The translations under genes and the position numbers were made by a program. 64,000 nucleotides of DNA from contig NZ_BQUV01000004.1 in the NCBI RefSeq assembly GCF_022835695.1, positions 248,001 to 312,000 on the forward strand, read 5' to 3'. The first letter of the stretch is position 1; each line of letters starts with the position of its first letter. This stretch comes from Bradyrhizobium sp. Ce-3 (GTDB lineage: Bacteria; Pseudomonadota; Alphaproteobacteria; Rhizobiales; Xanthobacteraceae). This document shows, one piece after another, positions 43,150-52,652 of this stretch. Below the pieces are notes generated by a model. The model made no database searches, was not told the origin of the DNA, and was given only the letters and a program-made list of their open reading frames with translations.

Positions 43150-45483
43150 GTGCCTGTGAATGCTGATCGCCGGGTTGTCGGCGACCGTCGACATGCCGCC
43201 GACAGGGGCCGCACCCACCTGCTGATCGGCGCGGCCTTCCTGCTCGCCGATGTCTCCTCCGCGGTGACGCCGGCAAATGCTCAATCGAGCGTCCCGTTGC
43301 CACCGGTCACGGTCGACCAGCCGGCGCAGAAGCGCAAGCCGGCAGCCGCTGCGGCAAGGCCGGCGCAGCGAACGGAGGCAGCGGCACAGCAGCGCAGCCG
43401 GAATGCGCAACCGGCGCCGCCGACACCGTCGCAGCGCGCGGCCGCTCGCGCCGCCGCGCTGAACGAAGCCAAGCTCCACTATCGCGCGATGCCAAGCTCG
43501 ACCACCTTGCGCAGCGGCGCCTCGCCGCTCGACACGTCGCAAACGGTCAACGTCGTGCCCGAGCAGGTGCTGAGGGATCAGCTGCCGCGCAATCTCGACG
43601 ACGCGCTCGCCAATGTCAGCGGCGTCACCCAGGCCAACACGCTGGCCGGCACCCAGGATGCGGTGATGCGCCGCGGCTTCGGCGACAACCGCGACGGTTC
43701 GATCATGCGCAACGGCATGCCGCTGGTGCAGGGCCGCAGCCTCAACGCCGCGGTCGAAAGCGTCGAGGTGCTCAAGGGCCCGGCGTCGCTGCTCTACGGC
43801 ATCATGGATCCCGGCGGCATCGTCAACACGATCAGTAAGCGCCCCGAGCTCTACCAGCACGGCTCGGTGACCCTGCTCGGCTCGACCTACGCCAACAACA
43901 AGAACGGCGCCGACGGCACCGTCGACATCACCGGCCCGATCGGCGATGGCGGCCTCGCCTATCGCTTCATCGGCTATGGCGTGAGCGAGGACTATTGGCG
44001 CAATTTCGGCCGCCACCGCGAGATGCTGGTCGCGCCGTCGCTGGCCTGGTACGGCGACAACACCACCGTCCAGCTCAATTACGAGCACCGCGAATTCATC
44101 TATCCGTTCGACCGTGGCACCGCGTTCGATTCCGTGACCAAGGCGCCGCTGGCGATCCCGGCGACGCGCCGGCTCGACGAACCCTTCAACAACATGTGGG
44201 GAACCTCCGACCTGATGCAGGCCTCGGTCGAGCACCGCCTGAACCAGGACTGGAAGCTGTTCGCGGCCTACAGCTACAACACCGAGACCTTCAGCGCCAA
44301 CCAGCTCCGCATCACCGGGATCAACAGCAAGACCGGCGTCGAGACCCGCAGCAATGACGGCACCTGGGGCTCGCTCAGCAATGCGAGCTACGGCACCTCC
44401 TATCTGCAGGGCAATGTCTGGCTCGGCGGTTTCCGCAACGAGGTGCTGTTCGGCGGCGACGGCCAGTACCGCACGATCTACCGCGATAATCTGATCCGGC
44501 AGGCGACGCCGAGCTTCAACTTCTACAACCCGGTCTACGGCCTGATCACGCCGGGCACCACGATCTCCGCCGCCGACAGCGCCCAGACCGACAAGCTCGG
44601 CCAGTGGTCGCTGTTCTTCCAGGACACGCTGCACCTGACCGAGCGCTTCGCGCTGGTCGGCGGCGTGCGTTACATGGATTACGACCAGATCGCGGGCAAG
44701 GGCAGGCCGTTCATCACCAACACCAATGTCTCGCAGGACAAGGCGCTGCCGCTCGGCGGCGCCATCCTCAAGCTCACCGACGAGGTCTCGCTGTACGCGA
44801 GCTACACCCAGTCGCTGAAGCCGACCTCTACCATCGCGCCGCTGACGGGCGGCGTCGTGATCGGCTCCAACATCGCGCCCGAAGAAGGCACCCAGTGGGA
44901 GACCGGCGTCAAGTTCGACTTCAACAAGCGGATCTCCGGCACGCTCGCGCTCTACGATATCGACAAGAAGAACGTGCTGGTCTCGCAGCTCAACGCCGCG
45001 ACCGGGATCGTCGAGTACCGCACCGCCGGCAAGGTTCGCTCGCGCGGCGTCGAGCTCGACGTCACCGGAAGGCTGACCGACAGCTGGAGCATGATCGGCA
45101 GCTATGGCTATACCGATGCACGGGTCACCGAGGATCCGACGCTCGCCGGCAACGCCCTGCAGAACGTCGCGCTCAACACCGCCTCGCTCTATCTGGTCTA
45201 CGATTTCGGCACCACCCTGCCCGGCCGGCTGCGTCTCGGCGGCGGCGCGCGCTATGTCGGCGACCGGCCCGGCGATGCCGCGAACAGCTTCGTGCTGCCG
45301 GCCTACACGGTCGCGGATGTCTTCGCGACCTACGAGACCAAGGTGCAGTCGTTCCCGGTGATCTACCAGTTCAACGTCAAGAACCTGTTCGACACGGTCT
45401 ATCATCCATCTGCCAACAGCATTCTCACAGTCGCGATGGGCGACGCGCGGCGCTTCTCGCTCTCGGCGACGGTGAAATTCTGA
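43150..45483 (+). CDS. TonB-dependent siderophore receptor
   Basis: A 777-residue outer-membrane receptor (FhuA/FpvA-type ferric siderophore transporter). After a signal sequence (about residues 23-45, ending ANA-QS) comes an unusual Pro/Ala/Gln-rich linker of about 60 residues, then the plug (VNVVPEQVLRDQLPRNLDDALANVSGV, MRRGFGDN, VEVLKGPASLLYGIMDPGGIVNTISKRP) and a 22-strand barrel ending in the typical aromatic residue (SATVKF). The start codon is uncertain (GTG at 43150 or 43156). Its stop overlaps the PepSY gene start (TGATG). Confidence 0.94.
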   Translation: MPVNADRRVVGDRRHAADRGRTHLLIGAAFLLADVSSAVTPANAQSSVPLPPVTVDQPAQKRKPAAAAARPAQRTEAAAQQRSRNAQPAPPTPSQRAAARAAALNEAKLHYRAMPSSTTLRSGASPLDTSQTVNVVPEQVLRDQLPRNLDDALANVSGVTQANTLAGTQDAVMRRGFGDNRDGSIMRNGMPLVQGRSLNAAVESVEVLKGPASLLYGIMDPGGIVNTISKRPELYQHGSVTLLGSTYANNKNGADGTVDITGPIGDGGLAYRFIGYGVSEDYWRNFGRHREMLVAPSLAWYGDNTTVQLNYEHREFIYPFDRGTAFDSVTKAPLAIPATRRLDEPFNNMWGTSDLMQASVEHRLNQDWKLFAAYSYNTETFSANQLRITGINSKTGVETRSNDGTWGSLSNASYGTSYLQGNVWLGGFRNEVLFGGDGQYRTIYRDNLIRQATPSFNFYNPVYGLITPGTTISAADSAQTDKLGQWSLFFQDTLHLTERFALVGGVRYMDYDQIAGKGRPFITNTNVSQDKALPLGGAILKLTDEVSLYASYTQSLKPTSTIAPLTGGVVIGSNIAPEEGTQWETGVKFDFNKRISGTLALYDIDKKNVLVSQLNAATGIVEYRTAGKVRSRGVELDVTGRLTDSWSMIGSYGYTDARVTEDPTLAGNALQNVALNTASLYLVYDFGTTLPGRLRLGGGARYVGDRPGDAANSFVLPAYTVADVFATYETKVQSFPVIYQFNVKNLFDTVYHPSANSILTVAMGDARRFSLSATVKF

Positions 45484-46679
45484 TGAGTGACGTCCGACGC
45501 CCGATCAAGGCTGCGCTGTTGCAGGTCCATTCCGTCGTTGGCCTTGTGCTGGCCCTGCTTTGGGCCGTGGTCGGCCTCACCGGCGCGACCATGGCCTTTG
45601 AAGACGAGATCGAGGCCAGCCTGAACAGCCACATCATGCGGGTCGACGCCAGTGCGGCCCGGCGGCTCACGCCGGACGAGTTGGTCGCGCGGCTTCAGGC
45701 GGCGGGCGACTTCGGCAAGGTCTCGGCCGTGACGATGGCCAGCGATCCGACGGCCGCAGCGCGCGTCCGCTTTGCCCGCAGCGAAGGCGGCTCACGCCCC
45801 TCCTCGGTCTATGTCGATCCCTATGACGGGCACGTGCTCGGCTCGCCGCGCGGCGAGGACTTCTTCGCCACCGTCCGCAAGCTGCATCGCTGGCTGCTGC
45901 TGCCCGGCGACGGCAATGGCATCGGCCGCAAGATCACCGGGTCAGCTGCGATCTGCCTGATCGTGATGCTGGTCAGCGGCCTCGTGCTGCGCTGGCCGCA
46001 TCGCGCACGCAGCGTGAAGATGTGGCTGAAACCAAATCTGGGGCTGCGCGGACGCGGCCTGCATCGCTCGCTGCACGCCGTGATCGGCACCTGGGTGCTG
46101 CCGGTCTATCTGGTAATGACGCTGACCGGCCTGTGGTATTCGTTCGAGTGGTACAAGGCCGGCGCCAACTGGCTGCTCGCGCGGCCGCAGGCGACTGCGA
46201 TGCAGTCCAAGCCTCCGCGCGGCGCCGCGGCCGCCGACAGCAAATCTGACGTGAAGGCCGAGCCAAAGCCGCTCGTCTTCGATCACGTCTGGTCCGCATT
46301 CCTGCAGCAGGAGAACAACAGCTACGCAAGGGCGCTGCTGACCATGCCGGCCGGCGCGGGCACGGCGGTGCGCGTGCGGTCGTGGCCGCGGGATTCGTCG
46401 CTCGAGAGCGTGCGCGACGAATTCCGCATCGATGCCGTGACCGGCCGTGTCATCTCCAGGGACCGCTACGCCGACAAGACGTTCGGCGAGCGCGTCCTTG
46501 CCGGCGTGCTCGACATCCACCGTGGCGCGATTCTGGGATGGCCCGGCAAGCTCGCCTTCATGCTGGCGGCCGCCGTGATGCCGCTGTTCGCCGTGACGGG
46601 TTTGCTGCTCTATCTGTCCCGCCGCGGGCACCGGCGCCTCGCTCGGCCCCCGGTCGGCCACCTCGTTCCAGGCGAATAA
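45483..46679 (+). CDS. PepSY-associated membrane protein, siderophore-iron reductase-like
   Basis: A 398-residue inner-membrane protein with four helices: residues about 15-40 (VHSVVGLVLALLWAVVGLTG), 155-175, 205-225 and 350-375. A first PepSY-like periplasmic domain lies between helices 1 and 2, and a second between 3 and 4. His residues near helix ends (HRWLLLPG, LHRSLHAV, DIHRGAI) match the heme/metal-binding pattern of PiuB/FoxB-like proteins that reduce iron from siderophores. Translationally coupled to the receptor, which supports a joint ferric-siderophore function. Confidence 0.9.
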   Translation: MSDVRRPIKAALLQVHSVVGLVLALLWAVVGLTGATMAFEDEIEASLNSHIMRVDASAARRLTPDELVARLQAAGDFGKVSAVTMASDPTAAARVRFARSEGGSRPSSVYVDPYDGHVLGSPRGEDFFATVRKLHRWLLLPGDGNGIGRKITGSAAICLIVMLVSGLVLRWPHRARSVKMWLKPNLGLRGRGLHRSLHAVIGTWVLPVYLVMTLTGLWYSFEWYKAGANWLLARPQATAMQSKPPRGAAAADSKSDVKAEPKPLVFDHVWSAFLQQENNSYARALLTMPAGAGTAVRVRSWPRDSSLESVRDEFRIDAVTGRVISRDRYADKTFGERVLAGVLDIHRGAILGWPGKLAFMLAAAVMPLFAVTGLLLYLSRRGHRRLARPPVGHLVPGE

Positions 46680-46741
46680 ATCTCACCCGCCCGTAACGCG
46701 CAGCGAAAGGCAGCGCGCCTGCGAGAGAGCGAGGGCAGCGA

Positions 46742-47269
46742 TCAGCCGAAGTCGCACATCGCGAGCCGGGCGCGCAGCGCAGCGTCGGTCTCAGCCGCGA
46801 GGTCGAGCAATCCGCGATAGGGATCGCCCGCTATCCCGAGTGCGGCAGCAAACGCAGGCTCGGTCTTGAGGCCCTCCGCCCGCAACCTGCCGACCGCGCG
46901 TCGCAGCCCTCCGTCATCAAGCGCAAGCAGCCGCCGTTCGACCTCGAAATGAACCCAGCCCCGTTGTTGTTCCACCGGATGCTGATCGCCGAACAGTTCG
47001 AACGGCCAGCCGTCCCACACAAAGCGGGCCACCACCGGCCGTGGTCCCGCGGTCCATCGGTAGATCACGAAATCATCCGCTGATTGATAGTGGGTCCAGA
47101 TGATCTCTGCGAAAGCGTTCGGATCGGGCGCATGGCAGACGATGTCAATGTCGCTGCCCGGCACGGCAAGGTCGAGCGGCAACGTCCCGACGATACGGGG
47201 ATCGAACGGCTTGAGCCGCTCCAACACGGCAGAGCTGGTGACGGCGGATTCGTAGTGCCCGACACTCAT
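46742..47269 (-). CDS. DUF4269 nucleotidyltransferase-like protein
   Basis: A 175-residue protein. IVGTLPLDLAVPGSDIDIVCHAPDP is a nucleotidyltransferase-type G-[T/S]-x-x-G/D-x-D strand-loop with two Asp ligands, as in DUF4269, and HFEVERRLLAL follows. In this family the fold is minimal and the activity unproven. ATG 47269 gives the family's usual length; a longer frame from 47401 adds a Cys/Arg-rich, non-conserved stretch. Lies downstream of aceA on the same strand, beyond a strong hairpin. Confidence 0.8.
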   Translation of the reverse strand: MSVGHYESAVTSSAVLERLKPFDPRIVGTLPLDLAVPGSDIDIVCHAPDPNAFAEIIWTHYQSADDFVIYRWTAGPRPVVARFVWDGWPFELFGDQHPVEQQRGWVHFEVERRLLALDDGGLRRAVGRLRAEGLKTEPAFAAALGIAGDPYRGLLDLAAETDAALRARLAMCDFG

Positions 47270-47379
47270 CGCGTGGCATGCCCTCGAGATCGAGCTGACG
47301 CAATACCACGCTCGCGCGGAACGAAGGAGCCTCTCCAGACGGACGTAAGCCTGATGGCAAGCGGCCTTGCAAACGTTAC

Positions 47380-47420
47380 GGGGCGATCTCGACCACGTCA
47401 CCGTGGTCGAAAATCGCCCC
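47380..47420 (-). terminator. long hairpin downstream of aceA
   Basis: GGGGCGAT (47380-47387) and CGACCACG (47390-47397) pair with CGTGGTCG (47402-47409) and ATCGCCCC (47413-47420), a nearly continuous stem with a 4-base loop. It lies 75 bases past the aceA stop on the minus strand and probably ends that transcript. Confidence 0.7.
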
Positions 47421-47494
47421 GCCGCCGGCGGACGGGCCAGGCTGCTCGCGCGCCAGGCCCTCCAGCCGATCGTCGAAATGATCGGTTCGGTCGA

Positions 47495-49132
47495 TTAGCC
47501 GAACTGGTTCATCGTGTTGTGGGCGCCGCCCGCCTTGAGGGCGGCTTCACCAGCGAAGTATTCCTTGTGATCGTCGCCGATGTCGGAGCCCGCCATGTTC
47601 TGGTGCTTGGCGCAGGCGATGCCCTGACGGATCTCCGCGCGTTGCACGTTCTTGACGTAGCCGAGCATGCCCTGGTCGCCGAAATACTCCTTGGCAAGGT
47701 TGTCGGTCGACAGCGCAGCCGTGTGATAGGTCGGCAGCGTGATCAGATGGTGGAAGATGCCGGCGCGCTTGGCCGAATCCGCCTGGAAGGTACGGATACG
47801 CTCGTCGGCTTCCTTCGCCAGCGGGGTGTCGTCGTATTCCGGCTTCATCAGCTCGGCGCGGTTGTACTTGCTGACATCCTGGCCGGCTTCCTTCATCGCG
47901 TCGTAGACCTGCCAACGGAAGTTGATGGTCCAGTTGAAGGACGGCGAGTTGTTGTAGGCGAGCTTCGCGTTCGGAATGACCTTGCGGATGCGATCGACCA
48001 TGCTGGCGATCTGCTCGATATGCGGCTTCTCGGTCTCGATCCAGAGCAGGTCGGCGCCGTTCTGCAGCGAGGTGATGCAGTCGAGCACGCAGCGATCCGC
48101 GCCCGTGCCGGGACGGAACTGGTAGAGGTTGCTGGGCAACCGCTTCGGACGCATCATCTTGCCGTTCTGGTTGATGATGACGTCGCCGTTGCGCGCATTG
48201 GCGGCCGTCACTTCCTCGCAATCAAGGAAGCTGTTGTACTGGTCGCCGAGGTCGCCGGGCTTGTGACTCACGGCGATCTGCTGGGTCAGGCCGGCACCGA
48301 GCGAGTCGGTACGGGTCACGATGATGCCGTCTTCGACGCCGAGCTCGAGGAACGCGTGGCGGCAGGCGCGGATCTTCGCGATGAACACCTCATGCGGCAC
48401 GGTGACCTTGCCGTCCTGGTGGCCGCACTGCTTCTCGTCGGAGACCTGGTTCTCGATCTGCAGGGCGCAGGCACCCGCCTCGATCATCTTCTTGGCGAGC
48501 AGATAGGTCGCCTCCGCGTTGCCGAAGCCGGCGTCGATGTCGGCGATGACGGGCACGACGTGGGTCTGGAAGTTGTCGATCTTCTCGATCAGCGCCTTTT
48601 CCTTGGTCTTGTCGCCTTCCTTGCGGGCGGCGTCGAGCGCACGGAAGATGTCGTTGAGCTCACGGGAATCCGCCTGACGCAGGAAGGTGTAGAGCTCTTC
48701 GATCAGCGCCGGCACCGAGGTCTTCTCGTGCATCGACTGGTCGGGCAGCGGGCCGAACTCGGAGCGCAGCGCCGCGATCATCCAGCCGGAGAGATACAGA
48801 TAACGGCGGTCGGTATTGCCGAAGTGCTTCTTGACCGAAATCAGCTTCTGCTGGGCGATGAAGCCATGCCAGCAGCCGAGCGACTGGGTGTACTTGGTGC
48901 TGTCGGCGTCATAGGCGGCCATGTCGGCGCGCATCAGCGCAGCCGTGTAACGGGCGACATCGAGACCGGTCTTGAAGCGGTTCTGCAGACGCATGCGCGC
49001 CACGGCCTCGGCGGTCACGCCGTTCCAGGTGTCCTTGGTCTTGAGCAGCGCTTCGGCCGCCTCAAGCTCGCTCTGATACGAAGCCGGCCCCTGGATGGCC
49101 CGGTCGCTGATCCCGCGCGGTTGGAAGTTCAT
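47495..49132 (-). CDS. aceA: isocitrate lyase
   Basis: A 545-residue glyoxylate-cycle enzyme that splits isocitrate to succinate and glyoxylate, needed for growth on acetate or fatty acids. The catalytic Cys236 is in EKQCGHQDGK; VIADIDAGFGN, IVTRTDSLGA and NNSPSFNW are the metal and substrate segments. It is of the longer alpha/beta-proteobacterial subclass (about 545 residues). Start 49132 (MNFQPRGIS) fits the family; the frame is open further upstream but that part covers the promoter. Divergent from its probable regulator at 49278. Confidence 0.97.
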   Translation of the reverse strand: MNFQPRGISDRAIQGPASYQSELEAAEALLKTKDTWNGVTAEAVARMRLQNRFKTGLDVARYTAALMRADMAAYDADSTKYTQSLGCWHGFIAQQKLISVKKHFGNTDRRYLYLSGWMIAALRSEFGPLPDQSMHEKTSVPALIEELYTFLRQADSRELNDIFRALDAARKEGDKTKEKALIEKIDNFQTHVVPVIADIDAGFGNAEATYLLAKKMIEAGACALQIENQVSDEKQCGHQDGKVTVPHEVFIAKIRACRHAFLELGVEDGIIVTRTDSLGAGLTQQIAVSHKPGDLGDQYNSFLDCEEVTAANARNGDVIINQNGKMMRPKRLPSNLYQFRPGTGADRCVLDCITSLQNGADLLWIETEKPHIEQIASMVDRIRKVIPNAKLAYNNSPSFNWTINFRWQVYDAMKEAGQDVSKYNRAELMKPEYDDTPLAKEADERIRTFQADSAKRAGIFHHLITLPTYHTAALSTDNLAKEYFGDQGMLGYVKNVQRAEIRQGIACAKHQNMAGSDIGDDHKEYFAGEAALKAGGAHNTMNQFG

Positions 49133-49214
49133 GTCCGTGATCCCTTCGGTGACGAAATAACTGCACCGTTTGTGACCCGCGGCGTCATCGGGAGCTAGAC
49201 CTGGCGCGGAAAAC

Positions 49215-49262
49215 TTGTCATAACTTACAAGAAACCGATGTATTGTTGTAAGAATCTTACAA
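49215..49262. promoter_or_regulatory. operator pair between aceA and its regulator
   Basis: TTGTAAGAATCTTACAA (49246-49262) is a perfect palindrome and TTGTCATAACTTACAA (49215-49230) an imperfect copy, 31 bases apart, in the 145-bp divergent gap. The right half CTTACAAG is identical in both. They are the likely binding sites of the RamB/ScfR-like protein. Confidence 0.65.
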
Positions 49263-49277
49263 GAACTGGATGAGGCG

Positions 49278-50717
49278 ATGGTAACCTCAAGCGCCCGCTC
49301 CGTTTTCATGGGCCCGCGACTGCGCCGGCTGCGCCGCGACCTCGGGCTGACCCAGGCGGACATGGCCGCCGATCTCGAAATCTCCGCCCCCTACGTCGCG
49401 CTGCTGGAACGCAATCAGCGGCCGGTGACGGCCGACATGCTGCTTCGCCTGGCCCGAACCTACAAGATCGATCTGGCCGATCTCGCCGGCGACGGCGGCG
49501 CCGATCACACCGCGCGGATGCAGTCTGTCCTGAAGGAGCCGATGTTTGCGGACATCGACATCCCCGCGCTCGAGGTCAGCGACCTTGCGGTCAGCTATCC
49601 CGGAATGACTGAAGCGTTCCTTCGCCTCTACACCGCCTATCGCGAAGAGCAGCTGGCGCTGGCGGAACGACGTGCACCGGACCTGGTGGGCGGCACGTCG
49701 CACCCGGGTCAGGAGAACTTCGACGCCAACGATCCCGTCGCGGAGGTCCGGCGATTTCTCGCCGCGCGCCGCAACAATTTCGCCAATCTCGACGATGCCG
49801 CCGAGCGTCTGGTCCATGAACCGGCCGGACCAGCCGGATTCATCGAGCGGCTTCGCGAGCGTCACAAGCTCCAGGTCCGCTATTTGCCCCCCAACGTCAT
49901 GCTCGGTTCGGTCAGGCGACTGGACCTGCATCGCCGGCAATTGCTGCTCGAGGACTCGCTCGATACCGCAGGTCTCAATTTCCAGCTCGCCAAGCAGCTC
50001 GCCTATCTCGAGCTCGAAGACGAGATCGGCGCCGCGGTGGAAGACGGCAAGTTCACCAGCAAGAGCGCCGAGCTGCTGGCTCGCCGCGCACTGGCAGCCT
50101 ACGCCGCGGCCGCGCTCATCATGCCGTACTCCGTATTTGCGAAGGCGGTCGAGACGCGCCGCTACGATCTGGAGGCGCTGGCGCGCCAGTTCGGCACCAG
50201 CTTCGAGCAGACCGCGCACCGCGCCACGACGCTGCAGCGGCCGGGGCTGGAGAAGGTCCCGTTCTTCCTGATCCGCGTCGATCCGGCCGGCAACATTTCC
50301 AAGCTGCTCGACGGCGCCGGATTTCCGTTTGCCAAGCACGGCGGCGCCTGTCCGCTGTGGTCAGTGCACGATATCTTCAAGACGCCACGGCAAATCGTGA
50401 CGCAATGGCTGGAATTGCCCGACGGGCAGCGGTTCTTCTCGATCGCCCGCACCGTGACCGCAGGCGGCGGCGCGTTCGGCGCCATCCGCGTCGAGCGGGC
50501 GATCGCAATCGGCTGCGCCGCCGAACATGCGGGCCAGCTGATCTACACCCGAGACGGACAGGGGCCGAACGCGGATGAGCCGACGCCGATCGGCGTCGCC
50601 TGCCGGGTCTGCCATCGCCCGAGATGCGCGGCACGATCGGCGCCGCCGATCGGGCGCGAGATCCTGCCCGACGATTTCAGAACCTCGAGCGTCCCGTTCG
50701 GGTTCTCGGCGGACTGA
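49278..50717 (+). CDS. RamB/ScfR-like short-chain fatty-acid regulator
   Basis: A 479-residue regulator. Residues about 12-65 are an XRE-type helix-turn-helix (RLRRLRRDLGLTQADMAADLEISAPYVALLERN); residues about 150-300 hold the ImmA/IrrE-like peptidase-fold region (FQLAKQLAYLELED, then ELLARRALAAYAAAALIMP) lacking a clear HExxH; the C-terminal domain has several Cys (GCAAEHAG, GVACRVCHRPRCAAR) typical of ScfRs. These proteins sense acyl-CoA and control acetate/propionate genes. Divergent from aceA with a palindromic operator between. Confidence 0.92.
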   Translation: MVTSSARSVFMGPRLRRLRRDLGLTQADMAADLEISAPYVALLERNQRPVTADMLLRLARTYKIDLADLAGDGGADHTARMQSVLKEPMFADIDIPALEVSDLAVSYPGMTEAFLRLYTAYREEQLALAERRAPDLVGGTSHPGQENFDANDPVAEVRRFLAARRNNFANLDDAAERLVHEPAGPAGFIERLRERHKLQVRYLPPNVMLGSVRRLDLHRRQLLLEDSLDTAGLNFQLAKQLAYLELEDEIGAAVEDGKFTSKSAELLARRALAAYAAAALIMPYSVFAKAVETRRYDLEALARQFGTSFEQTAHRATTLQRPGLEKVPFFLIRVDPAGNISKLLDGAGFPFAKHGGACPLWSVHDIFKTPRQIVTQWLELPDGQRFFSIARTVTAGGGAFGAIRVERAIAIGCAAEHAGQLIYTRDGQGPNADEPTPIGVACRVCHRPRCAARSAPPIGREILPDDFRTSSVPFGFSAD

Positions 50718-50723
50718 CGCGCC

Positions 50724-50823
50724 CGATCCCGCCTGCGGTGGGGTCTGGTCGTGCAGCCCCCGCGCGCTGACGGTGCCGTCGATGGCTCTCAGAGCGGCGA
50801 GCAGTGCCTCGCCCTCGCCGCCG
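50724..50823 (-). pseudogene. duplicated 3' end fragment of serA
   Basis: 100 bases align without gaps to 53142-53241, the 3' end of serA, with about ten differences. Translated on the minus strand it gives GGEGEALLAALRAIDG-like sequence matching the last residues of SerA, but the stop codon is lost. It cannot be functional. It lies at the far side of the MFS/NTF2 segment, in the same orientation as serA. Confidence 0.8.
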
Positions 50824-50835
50824 CTTGGCTGGCAT

Positions 50836-51282
50836 TCATTCAGCCGGAGGAAGGCTCTTGCATAGCGCTGCGCCGCGACGCGGATCTATTCTTGAGAAGA
50901 ATGGATGGTCACAAAAAACGAAGTTCTCCAGAACGAGGCCGTTGCCGTCGAGTTTTATGCGATCGCAGCCCTCGAATTTGAAGCGGCCATCGGCGTCCGT
51001 TCCTGTAGCGGTCCAGCGAACGAAATGGAGATTGCCCGATTGCGCATATTCCGGCACTTCCAACTTCCAGTCCGGACAAATCGTCAGGATATCAGCGATG
51101 ATACCGAGATAAAGATCCGGGTCCGTGATGTCTCCGATCGGCCTTGGCCAGTGACCGATGATGTCACCAGCCATCACCTGACGAATTGCTGGCACGAGCG
51201 AAAGAACCGGTGCGGCCCAGAATGTCTTGAACCCCTCAACTGACCATTGGCTCGAAGGGATTATCGCTGCCGGCTGAGTCAC
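50836..51282 (-). CDS. NTF2-like/SnoaL-type protein
   Basis: A 148-residue protein with the SnoaL/NTF2 cone fold pattern: an N-terminal helix (WSVEGFKTFWAAPVL), a middle strand pair (YLGIIADILTICPDWKLEV) and FVRWTATGTDADGRFKFEGCDRIKLDGNGLVLENFVFCD. Such proteins are polyketide cyclases, ester cyclases or isomerases; the catalytic residues cannot be assigned. Convergent-free position next to the serA fragment; the MFS gene follows on the same strand upstream. Confidence 0.72.
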   Translation of the reverse strand: MTQPAAIIPSSQWSVEGFKTFWAAPVLSLVPAIRQVMAGDIIGHWPRPIGDITDPDLYLGIIADILTICPDWKLEVPEYAQSGNLHFVRWTATGTDADGRFKFEGCDRIKLDGNGLVLENFVFCDHPFFSRIDPRRGAALCKSLPPAE

Positions 51283-51422
51283 TTGCTTGCTCCTATCCTG
51301 TCATCCTGCGGAAAGTTAAACGTCGTATGGTGTATCAGGACGAACACACGGATGCGTTTGAGCACTCCGCCGGCGGATCAGCAATTACGTGCCAGGTAAG
51401 AGCTCGCGCGGCATGGCACCTC

Positions 51423-52652
51423 TCAGCTGGACATACAACTATCAGCAGCGCACGCACGCCGCTTCCTCGGTACTCCAGCAATGATGAACGCCGCCATGAG
51501 CTGAAGCGCCCCAGCAGTCGCAAAGGCCAGCGTGTAGTTTCCCAGATAATCTCGCAACATGCCGAAGATGACTGGAGCCAACGAATAGATCGCCTGATTT
51601 ATGGCCGCCGCCTTTGCAACGACATCTGCCACTTCCTCCTCACGAAAGAGTTGCTGCGCTATCAATGGGAGCAACGTGTTGGTGTTGCCCGCTCCCGCGC
51701 CAAAAATCACGCAACCGAGGCCAAGGATGATCCAGTCGCTACCAAACGCGAGGAATGACGTGCCGATAGCCTGAAGGACGAAATTTCCCGCCGCAATAGT
51801 GCATCGATCTCTACTATTCAGAGCTTGCGCAAGCAGGAAACGACCGGCGATCGCGCAAAGTGCCGTCAAGCTCACCGCGTAAGCAGCCAGCTCGATCGAG
51901 ACCTGCGAAGACATTCGCGAAACGAGGTGGGCGTATAATCCCATCTGCGAAAATAGACTGAACGTGAATGCGGTGGTCAGCCAAAGATATCGTCTGTCTT
52001 GCAGCAATCCCCGGCGCACCGCGGTTCGACGCCCTGCGTTTGACAAGGGTGAAGCTTCCAGAGGACTGGAGGAAGCGGCCACGCTGCTTGCAGGAGCCGA
52101 CGCGACATATAGGCTGATGAGCGGTCCAAGAACCATGACCATCGCGCCTGCGATGACGCAGGCAGCGAACTCCAATCCCTTGCTCGATATGAGGGCCGAC
52201 CAGACCGGAACGAAAATAAGACCACTGACGCTTGCGCCATTCAACGCGTAGCTCAACGCCTTGTGCCTATCCTCTTTGAACCACGGCGCCAGGATCGCGT
52301 TCACCGCTGGTCCGCTCGTACCTGCCCAGCCGATGCCTCCGAGGAAGGCGGCCAGGAACATTTGCCAGGGAGATTGCGCGTTCGCCCAAATCAAGATCGC
52401 AATTGCCGCAAATACGACGCAAGCGAGTGTGACGCGCGCCGCCCCTGCTGCCCGGTACCAGTCGGGCGATAGCCAGATCATCACAGCGCCGATCAAGAAC
52501 TGAGCGGTTATTGCGGACGAGACGAGTGATATGGACCAACCGCGATCCGCATGCAGAACTGGCAAACAGACGAACGGACCGTAGAAGCCGCTCGTCCAAC
52601 CGAACGTAGCGATCACGAAAGCCGCAGTTGCGACTTTCCAGCGGAAAAGCAT
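51423..52652 (-). CDS. MFS transporter, monocarboxylate/OFA-like
   Basis: A 409-residue, 12-helix major facilitator. The N-terminus GWTSGFYGPFVCLPVLHADRGWSISLVSSAITAQFLIGAV and GIGWAGTSGPAVNAILAPWFKEDRHKALSYALNG are as in the NarK-like/OFA and monocarboxylate group. Base composition of this gene is visibly AT-richer than the neighbours and codon use is less GC-biased, a sign of transfer. The C-terminus is Cys/Arg-rich and variable. The 240 bases beyond 51283 upstream hold nothing else. Confidence 0.85.
   Translation of the reverse strand: MLFRWKVATAAFVIATFGWTSGFYGPFVCLPVLHADRGWSISLVSSAITAQFLIGAVMIWLSPDWYRAAGAARVTLACVVFAAIAILIWANAQSPWQMFLAAFLGGIGWAGTSGPAVNAILAPWFKEDRHKALSYALNGASVSGLIFVPVWSALISSKGLEFAACVIAGAMVMVLGPLISLYVASAPASSVAASSSPLEASPLSNAGRRTAVRRGLLQDRRYLWLTTAFTFSLFSQMGLYAHLVSRMSSQVSIELAAYAVSLTALCAIAGRFLLAQALNSRDRCTIAAGNFVLQAIGTSFLAFGSDWIILGLGCVIFGAGAGNTNTLLPLIAQQLFREEEVADVVAKAAAINQAIYSLAPVIFGMLRDYLGNYTLAFATAGALQLMAAFIIAGVPRKRRACAADSCMSS

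Noticed and set aside
43057-45405. Very long minus-strand open frame (782 codons) opposite the TonB receptor
   Set aside because: It is the antisense shadow expected in GC-rich DNA; the + strand protein has complete plug and barrel motifs, while the antisense product is a composition-biased Asp/Arg/Ala/Val sequence without domains.
47364-47499. Short + strand frame reading LQTLRGDLDHVTVVENR and ending before aceA
   Set aside because: Its start overlaps the long hairpin 47380-47420, which better explains the sequence; no ATG/GTG with a ribosome site and no recognisable domain.
47084-49198. Long + strand open frame (704 codons) opposite aceA
   Set aside because: Antisense to isocitrate lyase, which is unmistakable. 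No ribosome site or motif in the antisense frame.
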